This document shows positions 56,183-64,000 of a stretch of 64,000 bases of DNA, in pieces. A program made the translations under genes and the position numbers. The DNA comes from Ahniella affigens (GTDB lineage Bacteria; Pseudomonadota; Gammaproteobacteria; Xanthomonadales; Ahniellaceae): contig NZ_CP027860.1 in NCBI RefSeq assembly GCF_003015185.1, positions 1,364,001 through 1,428,000 on the forward strand. Reading direction: 5' to 3'. The notes under the pieces were generated by a model. It did not search any database. It was not told the origin of the DNA and saw only the letters and a program-made list of their open reading frames with translations. Within the stretch, counting starts at the first letter, position 1. Each line of letters begins with the position of its first letter.

Positions 56183-56629
56183 TCAGGCTCGAATCTCGAT
56201 TCGCCGAGGCGTGGTTTCGGCGCGCTTTGGGATCACGACCTCGAGGACACCGTGCTTGCCGCTCGCCGAGATGCCATCCGGATCCGCCGAGTCAGGCAGG
56301 GCAAACCGGCGATGAAACACGCCGTGCATGCGCTCCACACGGGTGAACTTCGCGTCTTCGGTCTTGTTCTCGACCTTGCGTTCACCCTTGATGCTGAGTA
56401 CGCCTTTCTCCATATGGATCTCGATGTCCTTCGGTTCGACACCCGGGATATCGCAATGGATGACAAACTGCTTGGCCTGCTCGACGATATCGACGCGTGG
56501 TGTCCACTGCGCGGTGACTACGTTCGATTGCTCGTCGTCGCCATGATCGAAGATCTTGTCGAAGAACTGCTTCATCTCTTCCGGAAAGTGACGGTTCAGG
56601 GTGATCGGGTTGTAGCGGGTAATGGTCAT
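56183..56629 (-). CDS. Hsp20/alpha-crystallin small heat shock protein
   Basis: A 148-residue small chaperone. The alpha-crystallin domain (about 43-135) includes WTPRVDIVEQAKQFVIHCDIPGVEPKDIEIHMEKGVLSIKGER, and the GVLEVVIPK strand carries the conserved G-x-L motif. A short C-terminal I-x-I (IEIRA) is present, as in oligomeric members. ATG 56629 (MTITRYNP) has GGAG upstream. A sigma-32-like promoter lies about 45 bases upstream of it. Confidence 0.95.
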   Translation of the reverse strand: MTITRYNPITLNRHFPEEMKQFFDKIFDHGDDEQSNVVTAQWTPRVDIVEQAKQFVIHCDIPGVEPKDIEIHMEKGVLSIKGERKVENKTEDAKFTRVERMHGVFHRRFALPDSADPDGISASGKHGVLEVVIPKRAETTPRRIEIRA

Positions 56630-56673
56630 GTCGGGCTCCAATGTGGTTGGCAGTGATTACTGCCTTGAGCCCG

Positions 56674-56701
56674 ATCTGTGGCCATCGTTTGCAAGTTCAA
56701 G
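56674..56701 (-). promoter_or_regulatory. Heat-shock (sigma-32-like) promoter of hsp20
   Basis: On the minus strand, CTTGAAC at 56701-56695 and CCACAGAT at 56681-56674 are separated by 13 bases. This is close to the RpoH pattern (CTTGAAA, 11-16 bases, CCCCATNT). The -10 part is the weaker match. Confidence 0.5.
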
Positions 56702-56758
56702 GGGGTATTTTCAGCGCGCCTCTTGTTTCGTTCATCAAGGCTTGGCAACAATCGGCTG

Positions 56759-57886
56759 ATGCGCTTCCTGACACCGATTCTCGTTTTCATTGCCCTTGGC
56801 GTTGGCGTCCCGGTTCGGGCCCCTGCTGCCGATTGGCAGGCAATCGTCAGCCCCAAGGACCAAATCTACCCAAGCCTCATTCTGGCCACCGCCGATCTGC
56901 CCGCGCCGCGGCGGGTGTCGTCGCGCGTCCTCGGTGATGGCAATGGCCTGATCGGTGTCCGCTTGCTGGCCGAACATGATCAGCAACGCGCTCGGGTCAG
57001 CATCCAGCTCAACGGGTTGCTGCCGGAATCGTCCATTGATGTGGTCCTGCCCGAAGCGGGCAAGCGCTACTCCGTGTTTCCCGTGCTCGCCTGGCAGTTC
57101 GATGCGTTGCGTCGGCAGAACCGCGGAACGCCCGAAACGTTAAGCCTGAGCCTGCAACTGGACGATGGCCCAGTACAGCGGAAGAGCCAGCGCGTGCGAA
57201 TCCGTTCGGTCAATGAGGCCCCGTACTTCATCGCCGATGCACGGGCGCCGACCGACCTGACCTGGACATTCGCAGCTTACGTAGACGAGGATCATCCACT
57301 CGTCGCCGCCATCGTTTCCGATGCGCTCGCGCAAGGCACGGTGAAACGATTCGATGGTTACCAGTCGCGCAACGCCGAACTGGTGATGAAGCAGGTGTTC
57401 GCGATTTGGCGGCTGCTGCAATCGCGCGGTATGCGCTACAGCTCGTTGACGCGGACTGGTAGTGCCGAAACCGACGTGTATTCCCAGCACGTGCGCTTCA
57501 TCGACGAGAGCTTCAAGAGTCGCGAAGCGAATTGTGTCGATGGCTCCGTGCTGTTTGCCTCGGTGCTCCGCAAGATCGATTTGAACCCGTCGCTCGTGTT
57601 GCTCCCAGGCCACATGCTGTTGGCGTTCGAGCTGTCGCCTGGCGGCGACTACGCGTTCCTGGAAACGACCCTCATCGATCAGGCTAAAGCCAACAAGCAG
57701 GGCGTCATCAGTCAGACGGAATCGTTCAGCAGCTTCCGAAAGGCTGTGGAACGCGGCCAGGCAGTGTTCGACAAGCACGCAATGTCGTTCCACGACCCGA
57801 AGAAGCCAGAGTTTCAGTTGATTGACTTGAATGCGGCCCGCCGGCGCGGGGTCAGCGCGATTGGCGTGCGGGCAGAAGACCGCTAA
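56759..57886 (+). CDS. Exported transglutaminase-like protein
   Basis: A 375-residue protein with a signal peptide (residues about 1-25, PVRAPAA). The middle is a beta-rich domain. The C-terminal half has a transglutaminase-like cysteine-protease core: SREANCVDGSVLFASVLRKI (catalytic Cys) and LLPGHMLLAFEL (catalytic His). Its exact substrate is unknown; such domains cleave or crosslink peptides. ATG 56759 begins the signal peptide. It is divergent from hsp20. Confidence 0.75.
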   Translation: MRFLTPILVFIALGVGVPVRAPAADWQAIVSPKDQIYPSLILATADLPAPRRVSSRVLGDGNGLIGVRLLAEHDQQRARVSIQLNGLLPESSIDVVLPEAGKRYSVFPVLAWQFDALRRQNRGTPETLSLSLQLDDGPVQRKSQRVRIRSVNEAPYFIADARAPTDLTWTFAAYVDEDHPLVAAIVSDALAQGTVKRFDGYQSRNAELVMKQVFAIWRLLQSRGMRYSSLTRTGSAETDVYSQHVRFIDESFKSREANCVDGSVLFASVLRKIDLNPSLVLLPGHMLLAFELSPGGDYAFLETTLIDQAKANKQGVISQTESFSSFRKAVERGQAVFDKHAMSFHDPKKPEFQLIDLNAARRRGVSAIGVRAEDR

Positions 57887-57888
57887 CG

Positions 57889-57945
57889 CGCCTCTGAGAA
57901 CGTTCAAACGGACCGTCCAGGATGGACTGGTTCAGGCCAGCGCTA
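57889..57945. repeat. Family B remnant
   Basis: A degenerate fragment of the family B unit: CCTCTGAGAACGTTC and GTCCAGGATGGAC palindrome pieces. It lies just after the transglutaminase-like gene. Confidence 0.55.
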
Positions 57946-58070
57946 ACGGTTGTCCTGTTCGCGAGGGCCTCGGCGGACGCACGACTGGCGCGCGTGTTGC
58001 GGCTTTGCATTGCGGCAAGACAAGGTCGTGTCGTCACGGCTAAGATATCCGACTGAATGAAGGATTCGTG

Positions 58071-60515
58071 ATGACCAATCAACCTCATACCCCTCGCTCC
58101 CGGTTCCTGGCTCATGCCGCTGCTGGTTTGCTGACCTTGGTGGCGACCGGAGCCTTTAGTGCTGAGGATGCGGGCGCTGAGGAAGCGGGTGCTGAGGAAG
58201 CGGGCACCACGGCGGTGTTTCGGGTGTATGACTCGGGCCCTGCGGTGCGCGCACTGCTGGGCCGGGAATTTGCCCATGTGAAGGTTGATGCCAAGCACGG
58301 TGATTTGATCGTCGAAGCGAACGCAGCCCAGCGCGCAATATTGGAGCAGGCGGGGCTGAAGCCGCGCATGGATATGGAACTGAGTGCCCGTGTGGGCCTC
58401 GCCGACCTGGCCTTGAGCAAGTCGATCCCCGGTTTTGCGTGCTATCGGACCGTCTCCGAGACCAATGCGCTGATCACCAACTTGGTGGCCGCAAATCCAA
58501 ACCTTGCCACCGTGATCGACATCGGCGATAGCTGGCGGAAATCGACCCCGACCGCGCAAGAGCCCGGGTTTGATTTGCGCGTGCTGAAGCTGACGAACAG
58601 CGCCATCGCCGGCCCCAAGCCGCGGATGTTTGTCATGAGCGGCTTGCATGCGCGCGAGTACACGCCAGTCGAGGTCAACGCGACCTTTGCCGAGTGGTTG
58701 CTGAACAACTATCAGACCGACGCGACCGCGCGTTGGCTGCTCGACTACAACGAATTCCATCTGCTGCTGCAGGCCAATCCCGATGGCCGCATCATTGCGG
58801 AGTCGGGGCAGTCGCAGCGAAAGAACCGCCGCGATCATGGCGGTTGCTCTGGCGTTCTTGATGGTGTCGATCTGAACCGCAATTTCCAGATCGACTGGAC
58901 GGGTTCCGGTTCCAGCACGTCGCTCTGCAATGAAACGTATCGCGGTACGGCGGTGCTGTCGGAGCCGGAATCCACGGCCGTCAACAGCTACATCGCCTCG
59001 ATTTTCCCGGACACGCGGCCCGGTGCACTGAGTGACTACACGCAGGCCGCTGCGGCCGATACCCAGGGGTTGTATCTGGATGTGCACAGCTACTCGGAGG
59101 TCGTGCTCTGGCCCTGGGGTTTTCCAGGTTCGACGACAGCACCCAACAACGCGCCGTTGCGGACGCTTGGGCGGCGGTTCGCGTTTTTCAACAGTTATTC
59201 GCCAGAGCAGTCGAATACTATTCCGGCGAGCGGCGCGTCCGATGACAATGCCTATGGCAGCCTGGGTGTGCCTGCCTACACGTTTGAGTTGGGCGACGAC
59301 TTCTTTCAGGATTGCGCCACGTTCACCGGTTCGATTCAGCCCGGCAATCTGGCGGCGTTCCAATATGGCGCGCGTATTCTGAGCAAGCCATACCAGATGC
59401 CTTCGGGTCCGGATGCGCTGAACGTGCGTGTGCAAGGTCCGTCGATCGTGTTTCCAGGTGAATCGGTGATGGTGCTCGCCACGATTGATGACACGCGCTT
59501 CAATCAATCAAATGGTACCGAGACGACGCAGAACATCAGCAGCGCGCGGGTGTATGTGGATCAACTGCCTTGGGCTGCCGGCGCCATCGGTCAGACGATG
59601 TTGGCGGCAGATGGCAGCTTCAATCAAACCAGTGAAGGCGTCTCATTGAACTTGCCCTCGACGGGCCTTAGCTTGGGCCAGCATCTGTTGCTGGTACAGG
59701 GCACCGATGCCAGCACGATCGCCGGTCCGCCCGGCGCAGCCTTTCTGACGATTTCGGACCCGGCCAGTGTCGGACAACTGCAGGGCACGGTCACATCGTT
59801 CGTATCGGGAACGCCGCTTGAGGCCACCCTCACATTGGGGGCGGAAGCCGTCGTGAGCGGTGTCAACGGCGGCTATACGCATCGCAAAACGCCTGGCGTT
59901 TACAGCCTATTGGTCAGCAAGCCGGGCTATCTCGATGAGGCAGCAACCGGCATCAGCCTGACCGCCGGGCAGATCACTACTCGCGACATCGCGATGTATC
60001 CAACGTGCGCGGCATTTGCCGACGATGCCGAAACGGTACAGCCCGCGTGGACAGCCTCCGGGACGTGGGCCCGAGCCAGTCAAACGGGTCCGACCGGTGC
60101 CGCCACGATGGTGTGGTCCGACAGTCCGGCCGGCAATTACGGCGACAATGCCAACATGAGTCTGACCAGCGGCGTACTCAGCTATGCGGGTCTCGACGGT
60201 GTGCGACTCGCTTTCGATCATCGCTGCAACACCGAAGCCACATTCGATTTCGGACGGGTCGAGGTGTCGACCAATGGCGGCACCAACTGGACGCAAGTGT
60301 TTCAATGTGATGGCGCGAACGGCTGGCGGCATGAGCAGATCGAGCTGCCTACGATCGCGAATCAGGCAAACGTCCGGTTTCGCTTTCGGTTCACGAGCGA
60401 CACCGGGCAGGTGGCCGATGGATGGCAGCTGGACAACATCCGAATTGAGTCGGCAGGTCCGGCTTGTCGCGCGACGCAGCTGGCGACGAACTTGTTCGCA
60501 AACGATTTCGAATAG
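58071..60515 (+). CDS. Secreted M14 zinc carboxypeptidase with C-terminal beta domains
   Basis: An 814-residue exported enzyme. The signal peptide ends near residue 30 and is followed by a short duplicated AGAEE segment. The M14 domain (about 125-440) has the zinc motif HAREYTP (HxxE) near 195, NPDGR, DLNRNFQIDW, a zinc His in LDVHSYSEV and the catalytic Glu in FELGDDFF. After it come a bacterial-type beta domain, a carboxypeptidase regulatory-like (CarbopepD_reg) segment near 580-640 and a MAM/jelly-roll-like domain near 650-800. The end reads NLFANDFE. ATG 58071 is preferred over the GTG just before it; AAGGA precedes both. Confidence 0.93.
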   Translation: MTNQPHTPRSRFLAHAAAGLLTLVATGAFSAEDAGAEEAGAEEAGTTAVFRVYDSGPAVRALLGREFAHVKVDAKHGDLIVEANAAQRAILEQAGLKPRMDMELSARVGLADLALSKSIPGFACYRTVSETNALITNLVAANPNLATVIDIGDSWRKSTPTAQEPGFDLRVLKLTNSAIAGPKPRMFVMSGLHAREYTPVEVNATFAEWLLNNYQTDATARWLLDYNEFHLLLQANPDGRIIAESGQSQRKNRRDHGGCSGVLDGVDLNRNFQIDWTGSGSSTSLCNETYRGTAVLSEPESTAVNSYIASIFPDTRPGALSDYTQAAAADTQGLYLDVHSYSEVVLWPWGFPGSTTAPNNAPLRTLGRRFAFFNSYSPEQSNTIPASGASDDNAYGSLGVPAYTFELGDDFFQDCATFTGSIQPGNLAAFQYGARILSKPYQMPSGPDALNVRVQGPSIVFPGESVMVLATIDDTRFNQSNGTETTQNISSARVYVDQLPWAAGAIGQTMLAADGSFNQTSEGVSLNLPSTGLSLGQHLLLVQGTDASTIAGPPGAAFLTISDPASVGQLQGTVTSFVSGTPLEATLTLGAEAVVSGVNGGYTHRKTPGVYSLLVSKPGYLDEAATGISLTAGQITTRDIAMYPTCAAFADDAETVQPAWTASGTWARASQTGPTGAATMVWSDSPAGNYGDNANMSLTSGVLSYAGLDGVRLAFDHRCNTEATFDFGRVEVSTNGGTNWTQVFQCDGANGWRHEQIELPTIANQANVRFRFRFTSDTGQVADGWQLDNIRIESAGPACRATQLATNLFANDFE

Positions 60516-60677
60516 TTCACACGAGGCGGTCGGCGCGATCGGCTGGCTGCCCGGCGCCTGCTAGACTGTCGCCAACTGCCGCGAAGCGTCGAGCAGGTTG
60601 GCTCGCGTTCGGTTTGAGTTGGCGCGGTTGCTTCTCTATATGTCGCGCGTTTCCCGAACCCAACTGTCTGGCAAGTC

Positions 60678-63600
60678 ATGCAACTAGATCGCCCGTTTGT
60701 TCGACTGCCCATCCGCTTTGACGCCGCAACGCTGGCCCAGGAAGTGAAGGCTTTGCCAGAGGCTGCCTGGCGCGCCCACCCGCAAGGTTACGCTGGCAAT
60801 TCGGCACTGCCGTTGATCGCTGCGCATGGCGACCCGCAACTTGATCGCACCAAGGGCCCGATGCGGCCGACCCCTTGGCTCGCCGCCACGCCGTATCTGC
60901 GCGACGTTCTGGCGAGCTTGCAATCGCCGATCGGGCGCACCCGGTTGATGCGCATTCAGGGCAATGGCGAGGCGCATGCCCACGTTGACACCAACTACTA
61001 CTGGATGACGCGCTATCGCGTGCACGTGCCCATCGTGACTGAACCCGGTGTGCAGTTCATCGTCGGCAAGCGCGCCGTCAACATGGCCGCGGGTGAGTGC
61101 TGGGTATTTGATACCTGGAGCACTCACAATGTCATCAACACGATGCCGACCGAACGCATTCACTTGGTGATCGACACGATCGGCGGGCCCGCGTTCAAGC
61201 AGTGGGTGGATGCAGGCGAGTGTCCGGAGGTATTCAATCCCCCAGCCAACCCTGAGTCCCGCCTGATTGCCAAAGGTCACACCCAGCTGCCATTGGCGCT
61301 GGAACATGACAACCAGCCCGTGGTCATGAGCCCGTTTGAGCTTCGGCATTGGCTGAATACCTGCCTGAGTCAATTGGCGGACCCGGCGCAGCGCCCGCTG
61401 TTGGTGCCGTTGCTGGTGCGGCTGGATCGAACCTGGGCGGCGTGGTTTGCCGAACATGCCGCATTGGCGACTGGCCACGCTGGCTTTCGGCAGCGCTTGC
61501 AGGAATTTGATGCAGCGCTTTCCGCATTGCCTAAATCGATCTTATTGCGAAACGGCAGTGACGCGGTGGAGTTTCTGCGCCAAGTCATTGTCCGGGTGGC
61601 GTTGAACCCCGAGCTCGCGTGGCCGGAGGACCAAACTGCCGCGTTTGCGGTACAGGATGAGCGCCAGCGACCGCGTGCTGAAGCACCAACGCAGACACCA
61701 AAAATGGAGATCGCTGCGCCGGTACCGGCGCTGCTTGCCGCCGCACCACCCCTGCCAGAGGCATTGCCAATCAGCGCCGCGGCGCCAGTCAAGCGCCAAA
61801 GCTCAGCCGGCGTTGCGCCAGCCTATTTTGATCGACCGGTGTTTGTGGTCTGTCCGCCACGGTCCGGTAGCAGCATGTTGTTTGAGGCGCTGTGTCAGTC
61901 TCCGGAAGTGCTCAGCATCGGTGGCGAGAGCCATCAGATCATGGAGCAGATTCCCGGTCTCAATCCGGGCCGCGTCCAGTTCGACAGCAATCGTGTTGAC
62001 GCGAGTGCCGCCTCCGCGGTGACGGTCGCCGAATTGACTCACGGTTTCTTCGGTCAGCTGCGTGATCGCGACGGCCGGCCCGTGCGGGTTGACGCACGGC
62101 GGGTGCGCTTCGTGGAAAAGACCCCCAAGAACGCGCTGCGCGTTTCGTTTCTCGCCGCCGCGTATCCGGATGCGCATTTTGTCGTGCTGCATCGTGAGCC
62201 GCACGAGACCATCAGCTCCATGATCGACGCTTGGCGCTCGCGGCGCTTCGTGACGTATCCGCGGTTGCCAGGTTGGACCGGGCAACCTTGGTCGTTGTTG
62301 TTGACGCCCGGATGGCGCGAGTGGAACGAAAAGCCTCTGAATGAAGTGGCCGCTCGGCAGTGGGCGCAAACCGTGCGGGTGCTGCTTGATGATCTGGCGC
62401 AGATTCCCGGTGATCGCGTGCACGTCATTCGGTATCAGGAACTGCTTGATGCGCCCGAGGCCAGCTTGCGGCGACTCTGTGGAGCGCTCGACCTTGCGTG
62501 GGATCGCCCGATCCAGGAATTGCCACCGTCCAAACACACGCTGACCCCGCATGCGAAAGAAAAGTGGCGGCAAAACGAGGCATTGCTCCGCGAGGCGCTG
62601 CCAATTGCCGAGCCGATGGTGCGGCGCTTTGCCGATTTCATGGCCGCAGCGGAAGCCGCCCGCGGCCCTGATGTGGCGCCGCCAGTCCGCGCACGCATGC
62701 GCGTCACGGATGATCACGCTACCCCTTTGGCGAAGCCGGCGCCCGCCGTGCTCTATGGGCAAGCCGCGACGGCCGTGGCAGCAAATACACGCCCGCCTGA
62801 AACGACCGCACCGAAGGTGGCGCCAGAGCAAGCCTTTGGCAGCGTGTACACGCGCGGCATGGCTGAGATTCTTGCCAGTATTCGCAGTAGCGTCGCGGTC
62901 ACGACTTATCAGAGCGGTCGGGTCATCTTGCTGCGCTCCGAGGGGCAGGGGATCAACACCCACTTCAAGAGTTTTCCGAGCCCGATGGGCGTTGCAGCCC
63001 AGGGCGACCGCCTCGCGATCGCCACGGCAAGAGGCCTTTGGGAGTACCACAATCAACGCGGTGTCGCGCAAGCGTTGCCGCCTGTGGGTCGTCATGACGC
63101 GTGCTTTGTTCCCCGCAACCAGTTTCTGACGGGCGACATACGCGTGCATGAAATCGCCTACACCGACCAGGGCCTGTGCGTGGTGAACACGCGCTTTTCG
63201 TGTCTGTCGGGGCTTGATGGCGTGCACAGTTTTGTGCCGCGGTGGCAACCGAAGTTCATCACCAAACTGGAAGCGACCGATCGTTGTCATCTGAATGGTC
63301 TCACCGTGATTGATGGCAAGCTGCGCTTTGTCAGTTGCCTCGCGCAAACGGACACACCTGGTGGCTGGCGCGAACACAAGGCGGATGGTGGCGTGATCAT
63401 TGACGTGGCGTCGCACGAGTGCGTCGCGACGGGCTTGTCGATGCCGCATTCGCCGCGCTGGTATCAAGACCGCCTGTGGGTGCTCGAATCCGGATTGGGT
63501 ACGCTGTCCCAGATTGATCTGGCAACCGGGCGCGCGCACCCGTTCGCCGAATTGCCGGGCTTCGTGCGCGGCCTGGCGTTTGTCGGGCCGTACGCGCTGA

Positions 63601-63854
63601 TTGGGCTGTCGCAGATTCGCGAAGGTGTATTTGGCGGCTTGCCAGTGATGGAGCGCATCAAGGAGCGGCTGTCCGGCGTCTGGGTGGTGGACCTTGGGAC
63701 CGCGCGCATCGCCGGGTTTCTCCGCTTCGAGGGGCAAGTCCAGGAAATCTTCGATGTCGCCCTGCTGCCCGGCCTCTTGTTTCCGGAGCTGCTTGAACCC
63801 GAAGACGAACGCCTGCAGTCCTCATTCGTGGTGCCAAACGGCATTGCGTCTTGA
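60678..63854 (+). CDS. Three-domain fusion: Asp/Asn beta-hydroxylase - sulfotransferase - TIGR03032-like
   Basis: A 1058-residue cytoplasmic protein. Domain 1 (about 1-190) is an Fe(II)/2-oxoglutarate hydroxylase of the aspartyl/asparaginyl (PF05118) family: HVDTNYYW near 102, RYRVHVPI, and STHNVINTMPTERIHLVID with the distal His and Arg near 149-161. A helical stretch and a Pro/Ala linker (about 320-380) follow. Domain 2 (about 385-640) is a PAPS sulfotransferase with PPRSGSSM near 391 and HREPHETISSMIDAWRS near 504. A second Pro/Ala linker leads to domain 3 (about 718-1058), which resembles the TIGR03032 family of likely beta-propellers. Both enzyme domains retain their key residues. No operon partner is clear; mtnA starts 48 bases downstream. 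Confidence 0.85.
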   Translation: MQLDRPFVRLPIRFDAATLAQEVKALPEAAWRAHPQGYAGNSALPLIAAHGDPQLDRTKGPMRPTPWLAATPYLRDVLASLQSPIGRTRLMRIQGNGEAHAHVDTNYYWMTRYRVHVPIVTEPGVQFIVGKRAVNMAAGECWVFDTWSTHNVINTMPTERIHLVIDTIGGPAFKQWVDAGECPEVFNPPANPESRLIAKGHTQLPLALEHDNQPVVMSPFELRHWLNTCLSQLADPAQRPLLVPLLVRLDRTWAAWFAEHAALATGHAGFRQRLQEFDAALSALPKSILLRNGSDAVEFLRQVIVRVALNPELAWPEDQTAAFAVQDERQRPRAEAPTQTPKMEIAAPVPALLAAAPPLPEALPISAAAPVKRQSSAGVAPAYFDRPVFVVCPPRSGSSMLFEALCQSPEVLSIGGESHQIMEQIPGLNPGRVQFDSNRVDASAASAVTVAELTHGFFGQLRDRDGRPVRVDARRVRFVEKTPKNALRVSFLAAAYPDAHFVVLHREPHETISSMIDAWRSRRFVTYPRLPGWTGQPWSLLLTPGWREWNEKPLNEVAARQWAQTVRVLLDDLAQIPGDRVHVIRYQELLDAPEASLRRLCGALDLAWDRPIQELPPSKHTLTPHAKEKWRQNEALLREALPIAEPMVRRFADFMAAAEAARGPDVAPPVRARMRVTDDHATPLAKPAPAVLYGQAATAVAANTRPPETTAPKVAPEQAFGSVYTRGMAEILASIRSSVAVTTYQSGRVILLRSEGQGINTHFKSFPSPMGVAAQGDRLAIATARGLWEYHNQRGVAQALPPVGRHDACFVPRNQFLTGDIRVHEIAYTDQGLCVVNTRFSCLSGLDGVHSFVPRWQPKFITKLEATDRCHLNGLTVIDGKLRFVSCLAQTDTPGGWREHKADGGVIIDVASHECVATGLSMPHSPRWYQDRLWVLESGLGTLSQIDLATGRAHPFAELPGFVRGLAFVGPYALIGLSQIREGVFGGLPVMERIKERLSGVWVVDLGTARIAGFLRFEGQVQEIFDVALLPGLLFPELLEPEDERLQSSFVVPNGIAS

Positions 63855-63902
63855 GTCCGACACCTTCATTTTCACGCATAGGCAGCACAAGGAACTCGCA
63901 AC

Positions 63903-64000
63903 ATGCAGGATGTTGATTACGCACGGTATGACCGAATTCGCGCGGTAACCTGGACGGGTCAGAGTCTTCGTCTGATTGACCAGCGGCTATTGCCGATGCA
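63903..64000 (+). CDS. mtnA: S-methyl-5-thioribose-1-phosphate isomerase (3' truncated by window edge)
   Basis: The first 32 codons read [19 protein letters not shown] and continue [12 protein letters not shown]. This is the N-terminal signature of MtnA, the methionine-salvage isomerase. An AAGGAA ribosome site lies upstream of ATG 63903, and the frame runs open to the window edge. The gene is near the three-domain fusion by position only; a functional link is not evident. Confidence 0.82.
   Translation, partial: MQDVDYARYDRIRAVTWTGQSLRLIDQRLLPM

Noticed and set aside
61803..63737. 644-codon open frame antisense to the three-domain gene
   Set aside because: The sense frame has clear catalytic motifs; the antisense frame has none.

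Overview
The window is a gene-dense, roughly 60 percent GC chromosomal segment of a gammaproteobacterium. The lapA-lapB pair after ihfB, a TraB/GumN protein, a cbb3-oxidase maturation block, a formimidoylglutamate-type histidine pathway, split type II secretion genes and palindromic 'GGAGCGGCTTCAGCCGC' repeats all fit Xanthomonadales (Lysobacterales). That placement is an inference from gene content, not a measured phylogeny. No rRNA, tRNA, CRISPR array, transposase or prophage gene was recognised.

Layout. 1-5.1 kb: cbb3 oxidase maturation (ccoG partial, fixH/ccoH, ccoI, ccoS, TauE/SafE-like protein), translationally coupled by 4-base overlaps. 5.1-9.8 kb: thrABC on the minus strand. 10.3-16.3 kb: cmk, rpsA, ihfB, lapA, lapB and a WecA/MraY-type transferase. 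16.3-21.8 kb: a Ser/Thr kinase and an ECF sigma factor coupled to hutI, with hutF divergent. 22.2-28 kb is the most accessory part. It holds a DUF3597 protein, a large REP cluster, an SRPBCC/fatty acid hydroxylase pair, an orphan Hpt protein, a DUF4166 protein with a 15-bp minisatellite at its 5' end, a GbsR-type regulator with a clear palindrome, and a 19-bp tandem array. 28-36.7 kb: glutathione peroxidase, cytidine deaminase, NAD kinase, a secreted subtilase, a 5'-nucleotidase, a TraB/GumN protein and a PQQ-type sugar dehydrogenase. 36.8-43.2 kb: miaB, a lytic transglycosylase, an unassigned GT-A-like protein and a periplasmic amidohydrolase. 43.1-47.9 kb: gspL-gspM and gspN, split by four minus-strand genes. 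47.9-64 kb: an inositol-phosphatase-like enzyme, glmU, prolyl oligopeptidase, an MltD-like transglycosylase, a DnaJ/CbpA and Hsp20 chaperone pair, a transglutaminase-like protein, an M14 carboxypeptidase, a 1058-residue three-domain protein (Asp/Asn hydroxylase + sulfotransferase + TIGR03032-like) and the start of mtnA.

Four repeat families fill most gaps. Family A is a modular element at four loci. Family B is a set of nested hairpins with compensatory base changes, found as single copies between convergent genes and as a tandem array. Family C is the REP cluster. Family D is a 115-bp tandem duplication.

The strongest candidates for undescribed biology are the three-domain fusion at 60.7-63.9 kb, the GT-A-like protein at 39.2-41.0 kb, the covarying family B hairpins, the hutI/ECF/kinase coupling, and a shared C-terminal FE-ending tail on two predicted exoproteins.
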